Positions 41,139-48,925 of a DNA stretch of 64,000 bases are shown here, piece after piece. Numbering within the stretch: position 1 is the stretch's first letter; each line of letters opens with the position of its first letter. The DNA is from Streptomyces orinoci (GTDB lineage: Bacteria > Actinomycetota > Actinomycetes > Streptomycetales > Streptomycetaceae), in assembly GCF_003121295.1 (NCBI RefSeq), contig NZ_PHNC01000029.1:372001-436000 (forward strand), given 5' to 3'. A program made the position numbers and the translations under genes. The notes below the pieces were generated by a model. The model did no database searches. It had not been told where the DNA came from and worked only from the letters and a program-made list of their open reading frames with translations.

Positions 41139-42206
41139 ATGACCGGTATGACCGGTGACAGGCGGCCGGAGGACAGACAGCCGGACGAGGACAGACAGCC
41201 GGACAACGACAGAGAGCCGGACAGCGAAAAGCGGGCGAGCTCCTCAAGGCGCCGGCTGGTGACCGTCGCCGCGCTCACGCCGGTGCTGGCCGGCGCCGGG
41301 GCCATGGGCTTCCGGGCGGCGCGCGGGCCGAAGCCCGGCGAGCGGCCCCTGATCAAACCGGTCACCACCACCCCGGCCGACTGGCGGGAGATCGACCGGA
41401 CGCTCAACGCCCAGGGCCGGGTGGCCGGAAAGACGGTCTACCGAGTGGGCTTCCCCCGCCATGACCTCAAGGTGAGCTCCCAGGGCATCAAGGTGGACCC
41501 CAATATCGGCATCGGGTCCTATCTCTCCTTCATCCGCTACGCCGACGACCGCACCATGCTGATGGGCGATATGGCCGTCACCGACGGCGAGCTGGAGTGC
41601 CTGATCGACACTCTGCAGGAGCATGGCATCGGCCAGACCGCCATCCATAAGCATCTGCTCGCCCATGAGCCCGCGGTGTGGTGGACGCATGTGCACGCCG
41701 TCGGCTCCGGCACCGCGCTGGCCCGGGGTATCCGGGCGGCGCTGAAGACCACCGGCACCCCGGCCTGGTCCAAGCTGAAGCGGCAGCCCCCCGGCGACCT
41801 GGACACCACAGGCATCAGCGAGGCGATGGGCGCCCGGGGCGGCAATGAGGGACGGATCTTCAAGTTCACCTTCGCCCGCCGGGAGACCATCGTCGATCAC
41901 GACCGGCTGCTCCCCAAGGGCACCGGCGCCACCACCGCCATCTCCTTCCAGCCGCTGGGCGGCCAACGGGCCGCGATCAACGGGGACTTCGTACTGATCG
42001 CCGATGAGGTGCAGGGCGTCATCCGGGCGCTGCGGCGGGGCGGCATCGATGTGGTCTCACTGCACAGCCATATGCTGCACGAGCGCCCAAGGCTGTTCTA
42101 TCTGCACTACTGGGGCGTGGGTGACGGCGTAAAGCTGGCCCGGGGACTGCGCTCCGCGATCAAGGTCACCAATGTGGCACCCTCCGGCCTCTCCGACCCC
42201 GCTTAG
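41139..42206 (+). CDS. LppY/LpqO-like DUF1259 protein, likely Tat-exported
   Basis: A 355-residue protein. The first 30 residues are a hydrophilic repeat (DRQPDE units), followed by SSRRRLVTVAALTPVLAGAG, which looks like a twin-arginine signal. Two DUF1259 copies follow: the first ends HKHLLAHEPAVWWTHVHAVG and the second LHSHMLHERPRLFYLHYWGVG, each with matching His/Trp positions. Family members in mycobacteria are LppY/LpqO lipoproteins of unknown function. GGAGGTGA lies before ATG 41139. Confidence 0.87.
   Translation: MTGMTGDRRPEDRQPDEDRQPDNDREPDSEKRASSSRRRLVTVAALTPVLAGAGAMGFRAARGPKPGERPLIKPVTTTPADWREIDRTLNAQGRVAGKTVYRVGFPRHDLKVSSQGIKVDPNIGIGSYLSFIRYADDRTMLMGDMAVTDGELECLIDTLQEHGIGQTAIHKHLLAHEPAVWWTHVHAVGSGTALARGIRAALKTTGTPAWSKLKRQPPGDLDTTGISEAMGARGGNEGRIFKFTFARRETIVDHDRLLPKGTGATTAISFQPLGGQRAAINGDFVLIADEVQGVIRALRRGGIDVVSLHSHMLHERPRLFYLHYWGVGDGVKLARGLRSAIKVTNVAPSGLSDPA
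41172..41225 (+). repeat. 18-base in-frame tandem repeat
   Basis: Three units, GACAGACAGCCGGACGAG, then GACAGACAGCCGGACAAC, then GACAGAGAGCCGGACAGC, encode Asp-Arg-Gln/Glu-Pro-Asp hexapeptides ahead of the export signal of the DUF1259 protein. A partial unit precedes them. A clear coding minisatellite. Confidence 0.85.
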
Positions 42207-42322
42207 TTCCCTCTGATTCCTTCCGGCTCTCCCCTTTCCCTCCCCGTTACCCATCGGTCTACGAATAGTTCGGTTACCGACGTATCCTTCCGGGTGTCAC
42301 GGAATCCAGGGGAAGGGGAGCC

Positions 42323-43717
42323 ATGCCCGCCACCGTGCTGGTCCGGGAGCGGCCCCGGCCGCGGGTGATACGCGAGAGCCCGTACGCCTGGCGGCTGGCG
42401 GTGGCCACGGTGTGCTTCGGCGCGTTTATGGGCCAGCTGGACGCCTCCATAGTGACCCTGACCTTCGGCAGCCTGCGTACCGAGTTCGGTGCCTCGGCGG
42501 CCGCGGTGGAATGGGTCTCGCTCGGCTACCTGCTCACCCTGGTCGCCCTGCTGGTGCCGGCCGGGCGGCTCTCCGACGCCCATGGGCGCAAGCTGCTCTA
42601 CCTCTATGGCTTTCTGCTGTTCACCCTCGCCTCGGCCGCCTGCGGACTGGCCCCCTCGCTGGCCGCGCTGACCGGCTTCCGGGTGGTCCAGGCCGGTGGC
42701 GCGGCCCTGATGCAGGCCAACAGCGTCGCCCTGGTGACCACCAGCGCACCGCGCGGCCGGCTGCGCGCCGCGCTGGGCGCGCAGGCCGCCGCCCAGGCGC
42801 TGGGCCTGGCCCTGGGCCCCACCGTGGGCGGCGCGCTGGTGACCACCCTGGGCTGGCGCTGGGTGTTCACCATCAATGTCCCGATAGGCGCGGTGGCGCT
42901 GCTGGCCGGGCACTATCTGCTGCCGCGCAGCCGCACCCGGGACCGCTCCCCCGGCTTCGACTGGCCCGGCCTGGCCTGGCTGGCCACCGCGACCACCACC
43001 CTGCTGCTCGGGGTGTCCGCCGCCTCCGCACCGGCCGTGCCGCGCTGGGCGGCCCCGGTGCTGCTGCTGGCGGCCGCCGCGGCGGGCCGGGGCTTTCTGC
43101 TCCGCCAGCGCCGGGCCGCCCACCCGCTGGTGGACCTGGCGGTGCTGCGCGGACGGGCGGTGGCCACCGGACTGTCCGCGGCGCTCTGCGGCTATCTGGT
43201 GCTCTTCGGGCCGCTGGTGCTGGTCCCCGTGGTGGTCACCTCCTCCGGCGCCTCGGAGCTGACGGCCGGGACGGTGCTGACCGCCCTGCCGGCCGGGTTC
43301 GCGCTGGGCGCGGTGGGCGGGGACCGGATGGTGCCCCGGCGGCTGGGCGACCGGAGCCGCTGCCTGCTGGGCGCCGCCCTGGCCGCCGCCGCCCTGGCCG
43401 TACTGACCGTCCTCACCCCGCACCGGGACGGGCTGGTGCCGCTGCTCGCCCTGCTGGGCCTGGGCCTGGGCATCTTCACCCCGGCCAACAACGCCCTGGT
43501 CATGAGCGCCATGCCCACCGGCCGCTCGGGCACCGGCGGCGGGCTGGTCAATATGGCCCGAGGACTGGGCACCGCACTGGGCGTAGCCCTGGTCACCCTC
43601 GCCCTGGCCCCGGGCCTCGCCCCGGGCGAACCGGCCGCACTGCTGATCCTGCTGGCCGTCGCCCTGACCGGCGGCACCCTCTCCTGGCTGGGACCGCGCG
43701 ACCGCCGGGGCGCGTGA
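42323..43717 (+). CDS. MFS transporter, DHA2-type
   Basis: A 464-residue exporter-like protein with 12-14 hydrophobic helices. It shows FMGQLDASIVTLTFGSL at helix 1, GRLSDAHGRKLLYLYG (motif A) after helix 2 and GPTVGGALVTTLGWRWVFTINVPIG (motif C). It lies upstream of a MarR regulator on the same strand (gap 72 bases), a common drug-export pair. Substrate unknown. ATG 42323 is preceded by AGGGGAAGGGG. Confidence 0.9.
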   Translation: MPATVLVRERPRPRVIRESPYAWRLAVATVCFGAFMGQLDASIVTLTFGSLRTEFGASAAAVEWVSLGYLLTLVALLVPAGRLSDAHGRKLLYLYGFLLFTLASAACGLAPSLAALTGFRVVQAGGAALMQANSVALVTTSAPRGRLRAALGAQAAAQALGLALGPTVGGALVTTLGWRWVFTINVPIGAVALLAGHYLLPRSRTRDRSPGFDWPGLAWLATATTTLLLGVSAASAPAVPRWAAPVLLLAAAAAGRGFLLRQRRAAHPLVDLAVLRGRAVATGLSAALCGYLVLFGPLVLVPVVVTSSGASELTAGTVLTALPAGFALGAVGGDRMVPRRLGDRSRCLLGAALAAAALAVLTVLTPHRDGLVPLLALLGLGLGIFTPANNALVMSAMPTGRSGTGGGLVNMARGLGTALGVALVTLALAPGLAPGEPAALLILLAVALTGGTLSWLGPRDRRGA

Positions 43718-43789
43718 AGGCCTGGGGCCCGTGAGGGCCTGGGCCTCCGAGCCGTCGGGCGGCGTCCGGACGGTGGGTAGAGTCCCGCC

Positions 43790-44260
43790 ATGCCCCCCAA
43801 GTCACCCCCCTCCACCGGCACCGACGCCCGGCTGCTCACCGAGGCCGTCACCCGGCTGCGCCGGGCCCTGCGCACCTCCATCCGCACCGACTACCCATGG
43901 GAGCAACTGCCCGTCGCCCAGGTGGAGTTGCTCCAGGCGCTGGCCGATCACTCGCCCGTCCGGATCGGTGACCTGGCCGCCCGGCAGCGGCTGGCCACCA
44001 GCACCGTCAGCGGTCTGGTCGGCCAGATGATGACCGCCGGGCTGGTCGCCCGGGCGGTGGACCCGGCCGACCGGCGGGCCTCCGCCGTCACCCTCACCGA
44101 CACCGGTCGCGCCCAGCTCACCGCCTGGGCCGAGGCCCATGAACGCCGTCTGGGCGCCGCCCTGGACGCCCTGCCGCCCGCCGACCGCACCGCCCTGCGG
44201 GCGGCCCTGCCCGCCCTGCTGCGCATCGCCGAACTGCTGGGCGACGACGACCAGGACTGA
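43790..44260 (+). CDS. MarR-family regulator of MFS pair
   Basis: A 156-residue winged-helix regulator with the DNA-binding core VRIGDLAARQRLATSTVSGLVGQM and wing AVDPADRRASAVTLTDTG. Dimerisation helices flank it. It probably controls the preceding transporter gene. It converges on the ABC ATPase gene with only six bases between the stops. Confidence 0.9.
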   Translation: MPPKSPPSTGTDARLLTEAVTRLRRALRTSIRTDYPWEQLPVAQVELLQALADHSPVRIGDLAARQRLATSTVSGLVGQMMTAGLVARAVDPADRRASAVTLTDTGRAQLTAWAEAHERRLGAALDALPPADRTALRAALPALLRIAELLGDDDQD

Positions 44261-44266
44261 CCCGGC

Positions 44267-45613
44267 TCACTCCGGGGCGGCCCCGCCCTCGTCGAGGGCG
44301 TACTCCTCGGGAGCCGCCTCATAGGAGTACAGCTCGGCATAGCGGCCCCAGTCGGTGGCCGTCTCCAGCTGCCGGACCGCCTGCTCGCTGGTGTAGTGGT
44401 GGGCGAGCAGGTCCCGGAAGAAACCGGCCCGCAGACTGCCGCCGGTGCGCCGCAGACTGGTGACGACCAGCTTGACCAGCGGCGCGCACCTCAGCACCGC
44501 ATCGGCGAAGATCTTCTTCGACTCCTGGACATCGGCCCTGGCGAATGCGGCACCGCGCTCGGTGAGCAGCAGGTCGCCGTCCCGGATGACCGCGAAGCCC
44601 AGCAGGTCCAGGGCGTCCACCTGGGGCAGCAGGTCGTCCACCTCCAGGCCCAGTTCCTCGGCCAGATCCGCCAGGTCACAGCGGTCGCCGTGCTGGGCGA
44701 GGATCTCGGCCAGACCGGACAGCCCGTCCACGCTGGCCTCCGGCAGCGGGGTGTTGGCGATGGTGCGTTTGGCGAGGTCGGAGGGCTGGGCGGGGCCCCG
44801 CCCGGCCACCGGGGCGGCGCCCTCCTTCTCCCGCCCGGTCATCACCTGGTAGACGGCGTCGATCAGGGCGTCGAACTCCGGGGCGTTGCGGTCCCGGGGG
44901 CGGGCGAAGGGCACCTCGAAGGTGGCCCGGAGGCTGCCGGGGCGCGAGCCCAGCACCACCACCCGGTCCGCCATCAGCACCGCCTCCTCGATGTTGTGGG
45001 TCACCAGCACCACGGCCCGGGTGGGGAACTGGCCCGAGGCCCACAGCTCCATCAGCTCACCGCGCAGGTTCTCGGCGGTCAGTACGTCCAGCGCGGAGAA
45101 GGGCTCGTCCATCAGCAGCACATCGGGCTCCACCACCAACGCCCTGGCGAATCCGACGCGTTGCCGCATTCCGCCGGAAAGCTCCTTGGGATAGGCGGAC
45201 TCGAAGCCGTCCAGACCGATCAGGTCGATGGCCCCGATGGCCGCCTCGGCCCGCTCGGCGGCGGGCATCCCCCTTGCCTCCAGGCCGAGTTCGACATTCT
45301 GCTGGACGGTCAGCCAGGGCAGCAGGGCGAAGGTCTGGAAGACCATGGCGGTGCCCCGGTTGGCGCCGGTCAGCGGGGCGCCCCGGTAGCTGATGGTGCC
45401 GGAAGTGGGCGGGATCAGCCCGGCCAGGCAGCGCAGCAGGGTGGACTTGCCGGAGCCGGAACGGCCCAGCAGGGCGACGATCTCCCCGGCCCGGATCTCC
45501 AGATCGACCCCGGCCAGCACCGGCAGGGCACCGTCCGCTCCCGCGTAGGACTTGGTGACCTCCCGGGCGGCGAGCAGCACCTCGCCCCCGGGGCCTGCGG
45601 TCGGGGCCATCAT
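44267..45613 (-). CDS. NitT/TauT-type ABC ATPase with AAA-associated C-domain
   Basis: A 448-residue ATPase. Residues 1-250 are the ABC domain: Walker A GRSGSGKST (51-59), signature LSGGMRQRVG near 148 and Walker B VLLMDEPFSALD near 168. After about residue 290 a second domain (LAEILAQHGDRCDLADLAEELGLEVDDLLPQVDAL) matches the AAA-associated C-terminal domain seen in nitrate/sulfonate ATPases. It may sense or regulate transport. It is 18 bases downstream of its permease gene. No substrate-binding protein gene is present. Confidence 0.9.
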   Translation of the reverse strand: MMAPTAGPGGEVLLAAREVTKSYAGADGALPVLAGVDLEIRAGEIVALLGRSGSGKSTLLRCLAGLIPPTSGTISYRGAPLTGANRGTAMVFQTFALLPWLTVQQNVELGLEARGMPAAERAEAAIGAIDLIGLDGFESAYPKELSGGMRQRVGFARALVVEPDVLLMDEPFSALDVLTAENLRGELMELWASGQFPTRAVVLVTHNIEEAVLMADRVVVLGSRPGSLRATFEVPFARPRDRNAPEFDALIDAVYQVMTGREKEGAAPVAGRGPAQPSDLAKRTIANTPLPEASVDGLSGLAEILAQHGDRCDLADLAEELGLEVDDLLPQVDALDLLGFAVIRDGDLLLTERGAAFARADVQESKKIFADAVLRCAPLVKLVVTSLRRTGGSLRAGFFRDLLAHHYTSEQAVRQLETATDWGRYAELYSYEAAPEEYALDEGGAAPE

Positions 45614-45631
45614 CGGACCTCCCCTTCCTCT

Positions 45632-47395
45632 CTAGGCGCTCTGCAGCGAGTAACGGGTCTCGGCCAGGCGGTAGAGCCTGCGCCACAGCAGGCGGTTGAG
45701 GGCCACCACATAGCAGGCCATCACCGCGATCCCGGCGACCAGTTGCGGATAGTCGCCGTGCGAGGTGGCCTTGGCGATATAGGCGCCCAGGCCGGTGGCG
45801 GTCAGGGTGGTGCCGCCGAAGGTGACCACCTCGGAGACGATGGAGGCGTTCCAGGCGCCGCCGGAGGCGGTGATCCCGCCGGTGACATAGGCCGGGAAGA
45901 TCCCGGGGATGATCAGACGCTTCCAGCGCTGCCGGCCCCGTACCCCCAGGTCGTCCATGGCCTCGCGCAGATCGGTGGGCACGGCGGCGGCCCCGGCGAT
46001 GGTGTTGAACAGGATGTACCACTGGGCACCCAGCGCCATCAGCAGCACACCGCCGACGTTCAGCGACAGGCCGCTCCACAGGAAGAACCAAGTGGCCAGC
46101 GGGAAGAGGAAGTTGGCCGGGAAACTGGCCAGCAGCTGGACCACGGGCTGGGCGATCCTGGCCAGCCGGGGCGAGAAGCCGATCCGTACGCCCACCGGGA
46201 CCCACACCACGGTGGCCACGGCGACCAGTACCACCACCCTGGCCAGGGTGGCCAGCCCCAGCAGCAGCGGTTCGGCGAAGACGCCCAGCCCGGTGCTGCG
46301 GTGCAGATAGCCCAGCAGACCGGCCAGGCCCCAGCCGATCAGCCCGCCGGCCACCAGCGCGAAGACCAGGTCGCCGGTGCGGCGGCGGGCCCGGCTGACG
46401 GTCAGCGGCCGGTCGTCGGTGCCCAGCACCCTGGCCGCCCGGCCCATGACCTCGGCGGCCCACCGGGCCGGCCGGCCCAGCAGCCGGGGCCAGGAGGAGC
46501 GGCGCAGAAAGTCCAGCACCAGGGACCGCTGGATGTCGGCGGCCTCGGACTGCTCGTTCTTGAACCGCTCGGTCCAGGCGGTCAGCGGCCGCCAGAAGAC
46601 AAAGTTCACCCCGAACACCAGCACCGCCATGGTGGCCACCGCCCAGCCGACCTTGCCCAGGTCGCCCTCGGCGATGGCGGTGCCCGCGTACGAGCCCAGG
46701 CCCGGCAGCGCGTACTGGTGGCCGCCCACGCTGATCGCCTCGGAGGCCACCAGGAAGAACCAGCCGCCGCCGAAGCTCATCATCCCGTTCCAGACCAGCC
46801 CGATGGCGCCGTTGGGCAGCTCCACCTTCCAGAACCGCATCCAGCGGGTGAAGCCGAAGGAGCGGGAGATCTCGTCCAGCTCCCGGGGCAGGGTGATCAG
46901 CGAGTGATAGAAGCCAAAGGTCATGTTCCAGGCCTGGGAGGTGAAGATCGCGAAGATGGCGGCGAGCTCCAGGCCCAGTACCGAACCGGGGAACAGCGAG
47001 AGGAACCAGGCCACCGCCACGGTGAGAAAGCCCAGCACCGGCACCGACTGCAGGATGTCCAGCGCCGGGATCAGCACCCGTTCCAGCCGCCGGCTGCGGG
47101 CCGCCGCATAGGCGTACCCCAGGGTGAAGACCACCGAGGCGGCCAGCGCGACAAACATCCGCAGCAGGCTGCGCGCCGCGTAGTACGGCAGCCTGGCCGG
47201 GTCGGTGTCCACCTTCACCACCCGGGCCGGGTCGAAGGAGACCGTGGCCCCCTTGCCCACCCTCAGCAGCAGATAGATCCCCACCAGCACGGCGACGGCC
47301 ACCACCAGATCCACCCAGGACAGCCGGGACAGCCGCCCGGTGACCCGGGCGGGCAGCGAGGCCCGCGAGGCGGCTGATCGGGAGGGGTAGACCAT
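45632..47395 (-). CDS. Fused double permease of NitT/TauT-type ABC importer
   Basis: A 587-residue membrane protein with two BPD permease halves, each with about five to six helices. EAA-like loops appear as ELDEISRSFGFTRWMRF in the first half and DLREAMDDLGVRGRQRW in the second. Fused permeases with a C-extended ATPase define an importer group whose substrate is not established. An AGGAGC site precedes ATG 47395; the frame opens 27 bases earlier. The pair forms a two-gene operon. Confidence 0.9.
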   Translation of the reverse strand: MVYPSRSAASRASLPARVTGRLSRLSWVDLVVAVAVLVGIYLLLRVGKGATVSFDPARVVKVDTDPARLPYYAARSLLRMFVALAASVVFTLGYAYAAARSRRLERVLIPALDILQSVPVLGFLTVAVAWFLSLFPGSVLGLELAAIFAIFTSQAWNMTFGFYHSLITLPRELDEISRSFGFTRWMRFWKVELPNGAIGLVWNGMMSFGGGWFFLVASEAISVGGHQYALPGLGSYAGTAIAEGDLGKVGWAVATMAVLVFGVNFVFWRPLTAWTERFKNEQSEAADIQRSLVLDFLRRSSWPRLLGRPARWAAEVMGRAARVLGTDDRPLTVSRARRRTGDLVFALVAGGLIGWGLAGLLGYLHRSTGLGVFAEPLLLGLATLARVVVLVAVATVVWVPVGVRIGFSPRLARIAQPVVQLLASFPANFLFPLATWFFLWSGLSLNVGGVLLMALGAQWYILFNTIAGAAAVPTDLREAMDDLGVRGRQRWKRLIIPGIFPAYVTGGITASGGAWNASIVSEVVTFGGTTLTATGLGAYIAKATSHGDYPQLVAGIAVMACYVVALNRLLWRRLYRLAETRYSLQSA

Positions 47396-47436
47396 GGACA
47401 GCTCCTGTCCCCAGTCGATCACACCCCCGCCGAGTT

Positions 47437-47467
47437 CGCCCCGTCAGAGGGGCGCCCGCGCGGGCGC
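47437..47467 (-). terminator. Hairpins upstream of ABC operon
   Basis: CGCCCC (47437-47442)/GGGGCG (47449-47454) with a six-base loop, overlapping the palindrome GCGCCCGCGCGGGCGC (47452-47467). On the minus strand they follow the stop of the upstream membrane protein gene and can end its transcript. Confidence 0.7.
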
Positions 47468-47473
47468 GACGGC

Positions 47474-47923
47474 CTACCGGCGCTGACGCGCCGCCGCCTC
47501 CCCCAGCACCCGCGTCAGCTCCACCGGCAGTCCCAGATGCTGAGCGACCCACACCGCGTCATGCCCGTGCCGGACCAGCACCCAAGCCGTATAGACCTCG
47601 CCCGGGCTCGGCGCTCCCGCCCCCGACAGCAGTGGACGTACCGCCTCCGCCGGAAACCCGTCCAGCGTCTCCGGCGTGAACCAGCTGTCGTCCACCGGCC
47701 CCGCCGGCAAGGTCTCGTGCTCCACCCGGAGCCGGACCCGGTGCTGGTACGCCGAGAGGACAAGCAGGGCGAGGGCCAGGGCGGCGGCCCCGGCCAGCGC
47801 ACCGGCGGCCATCGGCCGGTCCTGGCCGGCGGCGGCCTTGACCGCCACCACCGCCAGCACTCCAATGGCCACGGCGGCCACCGCCGCCAGCCCCTCGCCG
47901 GGGTGCGGATGCGATGCTTTCAC
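47474..47923 (-). CDS. Small membrane protein, unknown
   Basis: A 149-residue protein with two adjacent hydrophobic helices near the N-terminus (VAAVAIGVLAVVAVKAA and LAGAAALALALLVLSAY), followed by a soluble part of about 85 residues (FTPETLDGFPAEAV, HDAVWVAQHLGLPVELTRVLGEAA). I do not recognise the family. The GTG at 47923 has GGGAGG upstream. It sits between the tRNA genes and the ABC operon, on the same strand. Confidence 0.75.
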   Translation of the reverse strand: MKASHPHPGEGLAAVAAVAIGVLAVVAVKAAAGQDRPMAAGALAGAAALALALLVLSAYQHRVRLRVEHETLPAGPVDDSWFTPETLDGFPAEAVRPLLSGAGAPSPGEVYTAWVLVRHGHDAVWVAQHLGLPVELTRVLGEAAARQRR

Positions 47924-48039
47924 GGCACGGCCTCCCTGCCTCGGCCCCCGCTCCCATCCTGCGACGCACAACGCCCCGGCCGGAAGGCACCGGCCGGGGC
48001 GTGAGACAAGCAGAACGTTTCTGCACTGCTGCCGCAAAG

Positions 48040-48113
48040 TGGGGCGGGTGGGACTCGAACCCACGGCCGACGGATTATGAGTCCGCTGCTCTAACCGGCT
48101 GAGCTACCGCCCC
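48040..48113 (-). tRNA. tRNA with CAU anticodon (Met or Ile2)
   Basis: A 74-base cloverleaf on the minus strand. Acceptor stem GGGGCGG pairs with CCGCCCC, the D-arm is AGCTCAGCCGGTTAGAGC, the anticodon loop CTCATAA gives CAU, and the T-arm has GTTCGAGTCC. No CCA is encoded. Elongator Met and the lysidine-modified Ile tRNA share the CAU anticodon, and I cannot separate them with certainty; Met is slightly favoured. Confidence 0.9.
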
Positions 48114-48257
48114 GTTCACGGCGCGTCGCGCACATCTGTGCGCGCCGTCTGCCGCAGCATAGCCGCTCATACGATCTGTTGCCCCGGCGGGGGCGCATCG
48201 TGTGACCAGCCTGACCTTGAGGACTTCGGCCGGGGCGGTTTGGTTCCCGCCGGGCAT

Positions 48258-48283
48258 AAAAAAGGACCCCCGAGGGGGTCCTT
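48258..48283 (-). terminator. Terminator after tRNA-Asn pair
   Basis: On the minus strand AAGGACCCC pairs with GGGGTCCTT (48262-48283) and is followed by a T-run (TTTTTT at 48258-48263 region), a complete intrinsic terminator of a kind rare in this genome. It ends the transcript of the two tRNA-Asn genes. Confidence 0.92.
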
Positions 48284-48290
48284 CTCTCTG

Positions 48291-48363
48291 CTCCTCCGAC
48301 TGGACTCGAACCAGTAACCTGCCGGTTAACAGCCGGCTGCTCTGCCAATTGAGCTACAGAGGA
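48291..48363 (-). tRNA. tRNA-Asn (GUU), copy 1
   Basis: A 73-base cloverleaf: acceptor TCCTCTG/CGGAGGA (one G-C-type change from copy 2), D-arm AGCTCAATTGGCAGAGC, anticodon loop with GTT, T-arm GTTCGAGTCC, discriminator G. The CCA is not encoded. Confidence 0.95.
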
Positions 48364-48368
48364 TCGCG

Positions 48369-48441
48369 CTCCCCCGACTGGACTCGAACCAGTAACCTGC
48401 CGGTTAACAGCCGGCTGCTCTGCCAATTGAGCTACAGGGGA
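48369..48441 (-). tRNA. tRNA-Asn (GUU), copy 2
   Basis: A 73-base cloverleaf identical to copy 1 apart from the acceptor stem (TCCCCTG/CGGGGGA). It lies five bases upstream of copy 1 on the minus strand, and the two share a terminator. Confidence 0.95.
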
Positions 48442-48613
48442 TTGGCTTGTGCCTCGAATGCCGCCTCCCCGGGTCTCCCGGGCGGCGTGCGCTCGCTGCG
48501 AGACATACATTAGCGCAAGCAGGGGGGTGCTCCGCCAATCGGTATCCCTGGAGTGACCTTCGGGGCCGCCGGGTAGGCGCCGAGCAGGGGTTTTCGACGG
48601 AAGGATGGGCGCG

Positions 48614-48901
48614 ATGCGCTACCGGCTGACGTTCATCGCCGGGCTGGCTGTCGGGTATGTACTCGGCACCCGGGCCGGCCGGGAGCGGTACGAGGAGCTG
48701 CGCAAGGGGGCACAGCGCATCGCGCAGAATCCGGCGGTGCGTAATACCGCCGAGTCCGCCGCGCAGAACGCCCGGTCGCTGGCCGGGCGGGGGCTGGACC
48801 GGCTGGGCAACCGCATCCCGGCCCCGGTGGCCGAGCGGGTGCGCTCGCTGCGCGAGCAGCGCGGGGCGGACGAGGACGAGTGGGGTACGAGCAATACCTG
48901 A
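48614..48901 (+). CDS. Small YtxH-like membrane protein
   Basis: A 95-residue protein with one N-terminal helix (LTFIAGLAVGYVLGTRAG) followed by a charged amphipathic tail (GRERYEELRKGAQRIAQNPAVRN), the shape of YtxH-type proteins. The ATG at 48614 has GGAAGG nine bases upstream; an ATG at 48605 abuts that site. Function unknown. It precedes the carbohydrate kinase gene by 24 bases. Confidence 0.8.
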   Translation: MRYRLTFIAGLAVGYVLGTRAGRERYEELRKGAQRIAQNPAVRNTAESAAQNARSLAGRGLDRLGNRIPAPVAERVRSLREQRGADEDEWGTSNT

Positions 48902-48925
48902 GCAGGGATTTGGCATCATCTCCGC

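Noticed and set aside
44396..47377. 993-residue plus-strand frame opposite the ABC genes
   Set aside because: Gly/His/Gln-rich nonsense composition, antisense to two clear transporter genes.
48291..48441. Direct repeats resembling a two-unit CRISPR
   Set aside because: The repeats are complete tRNA-Asn genes with folded arms and a GTT anticodon; there are no spacers.
48091..48510. 139-residue minus-strand open frame with repeated VAQLAEQPAVNRQVTGSSPVGG
   Set aside because: It is a read-through of the two tRNA-Asn genes; this peptide pattern is a known artefact of tRNA sequence.
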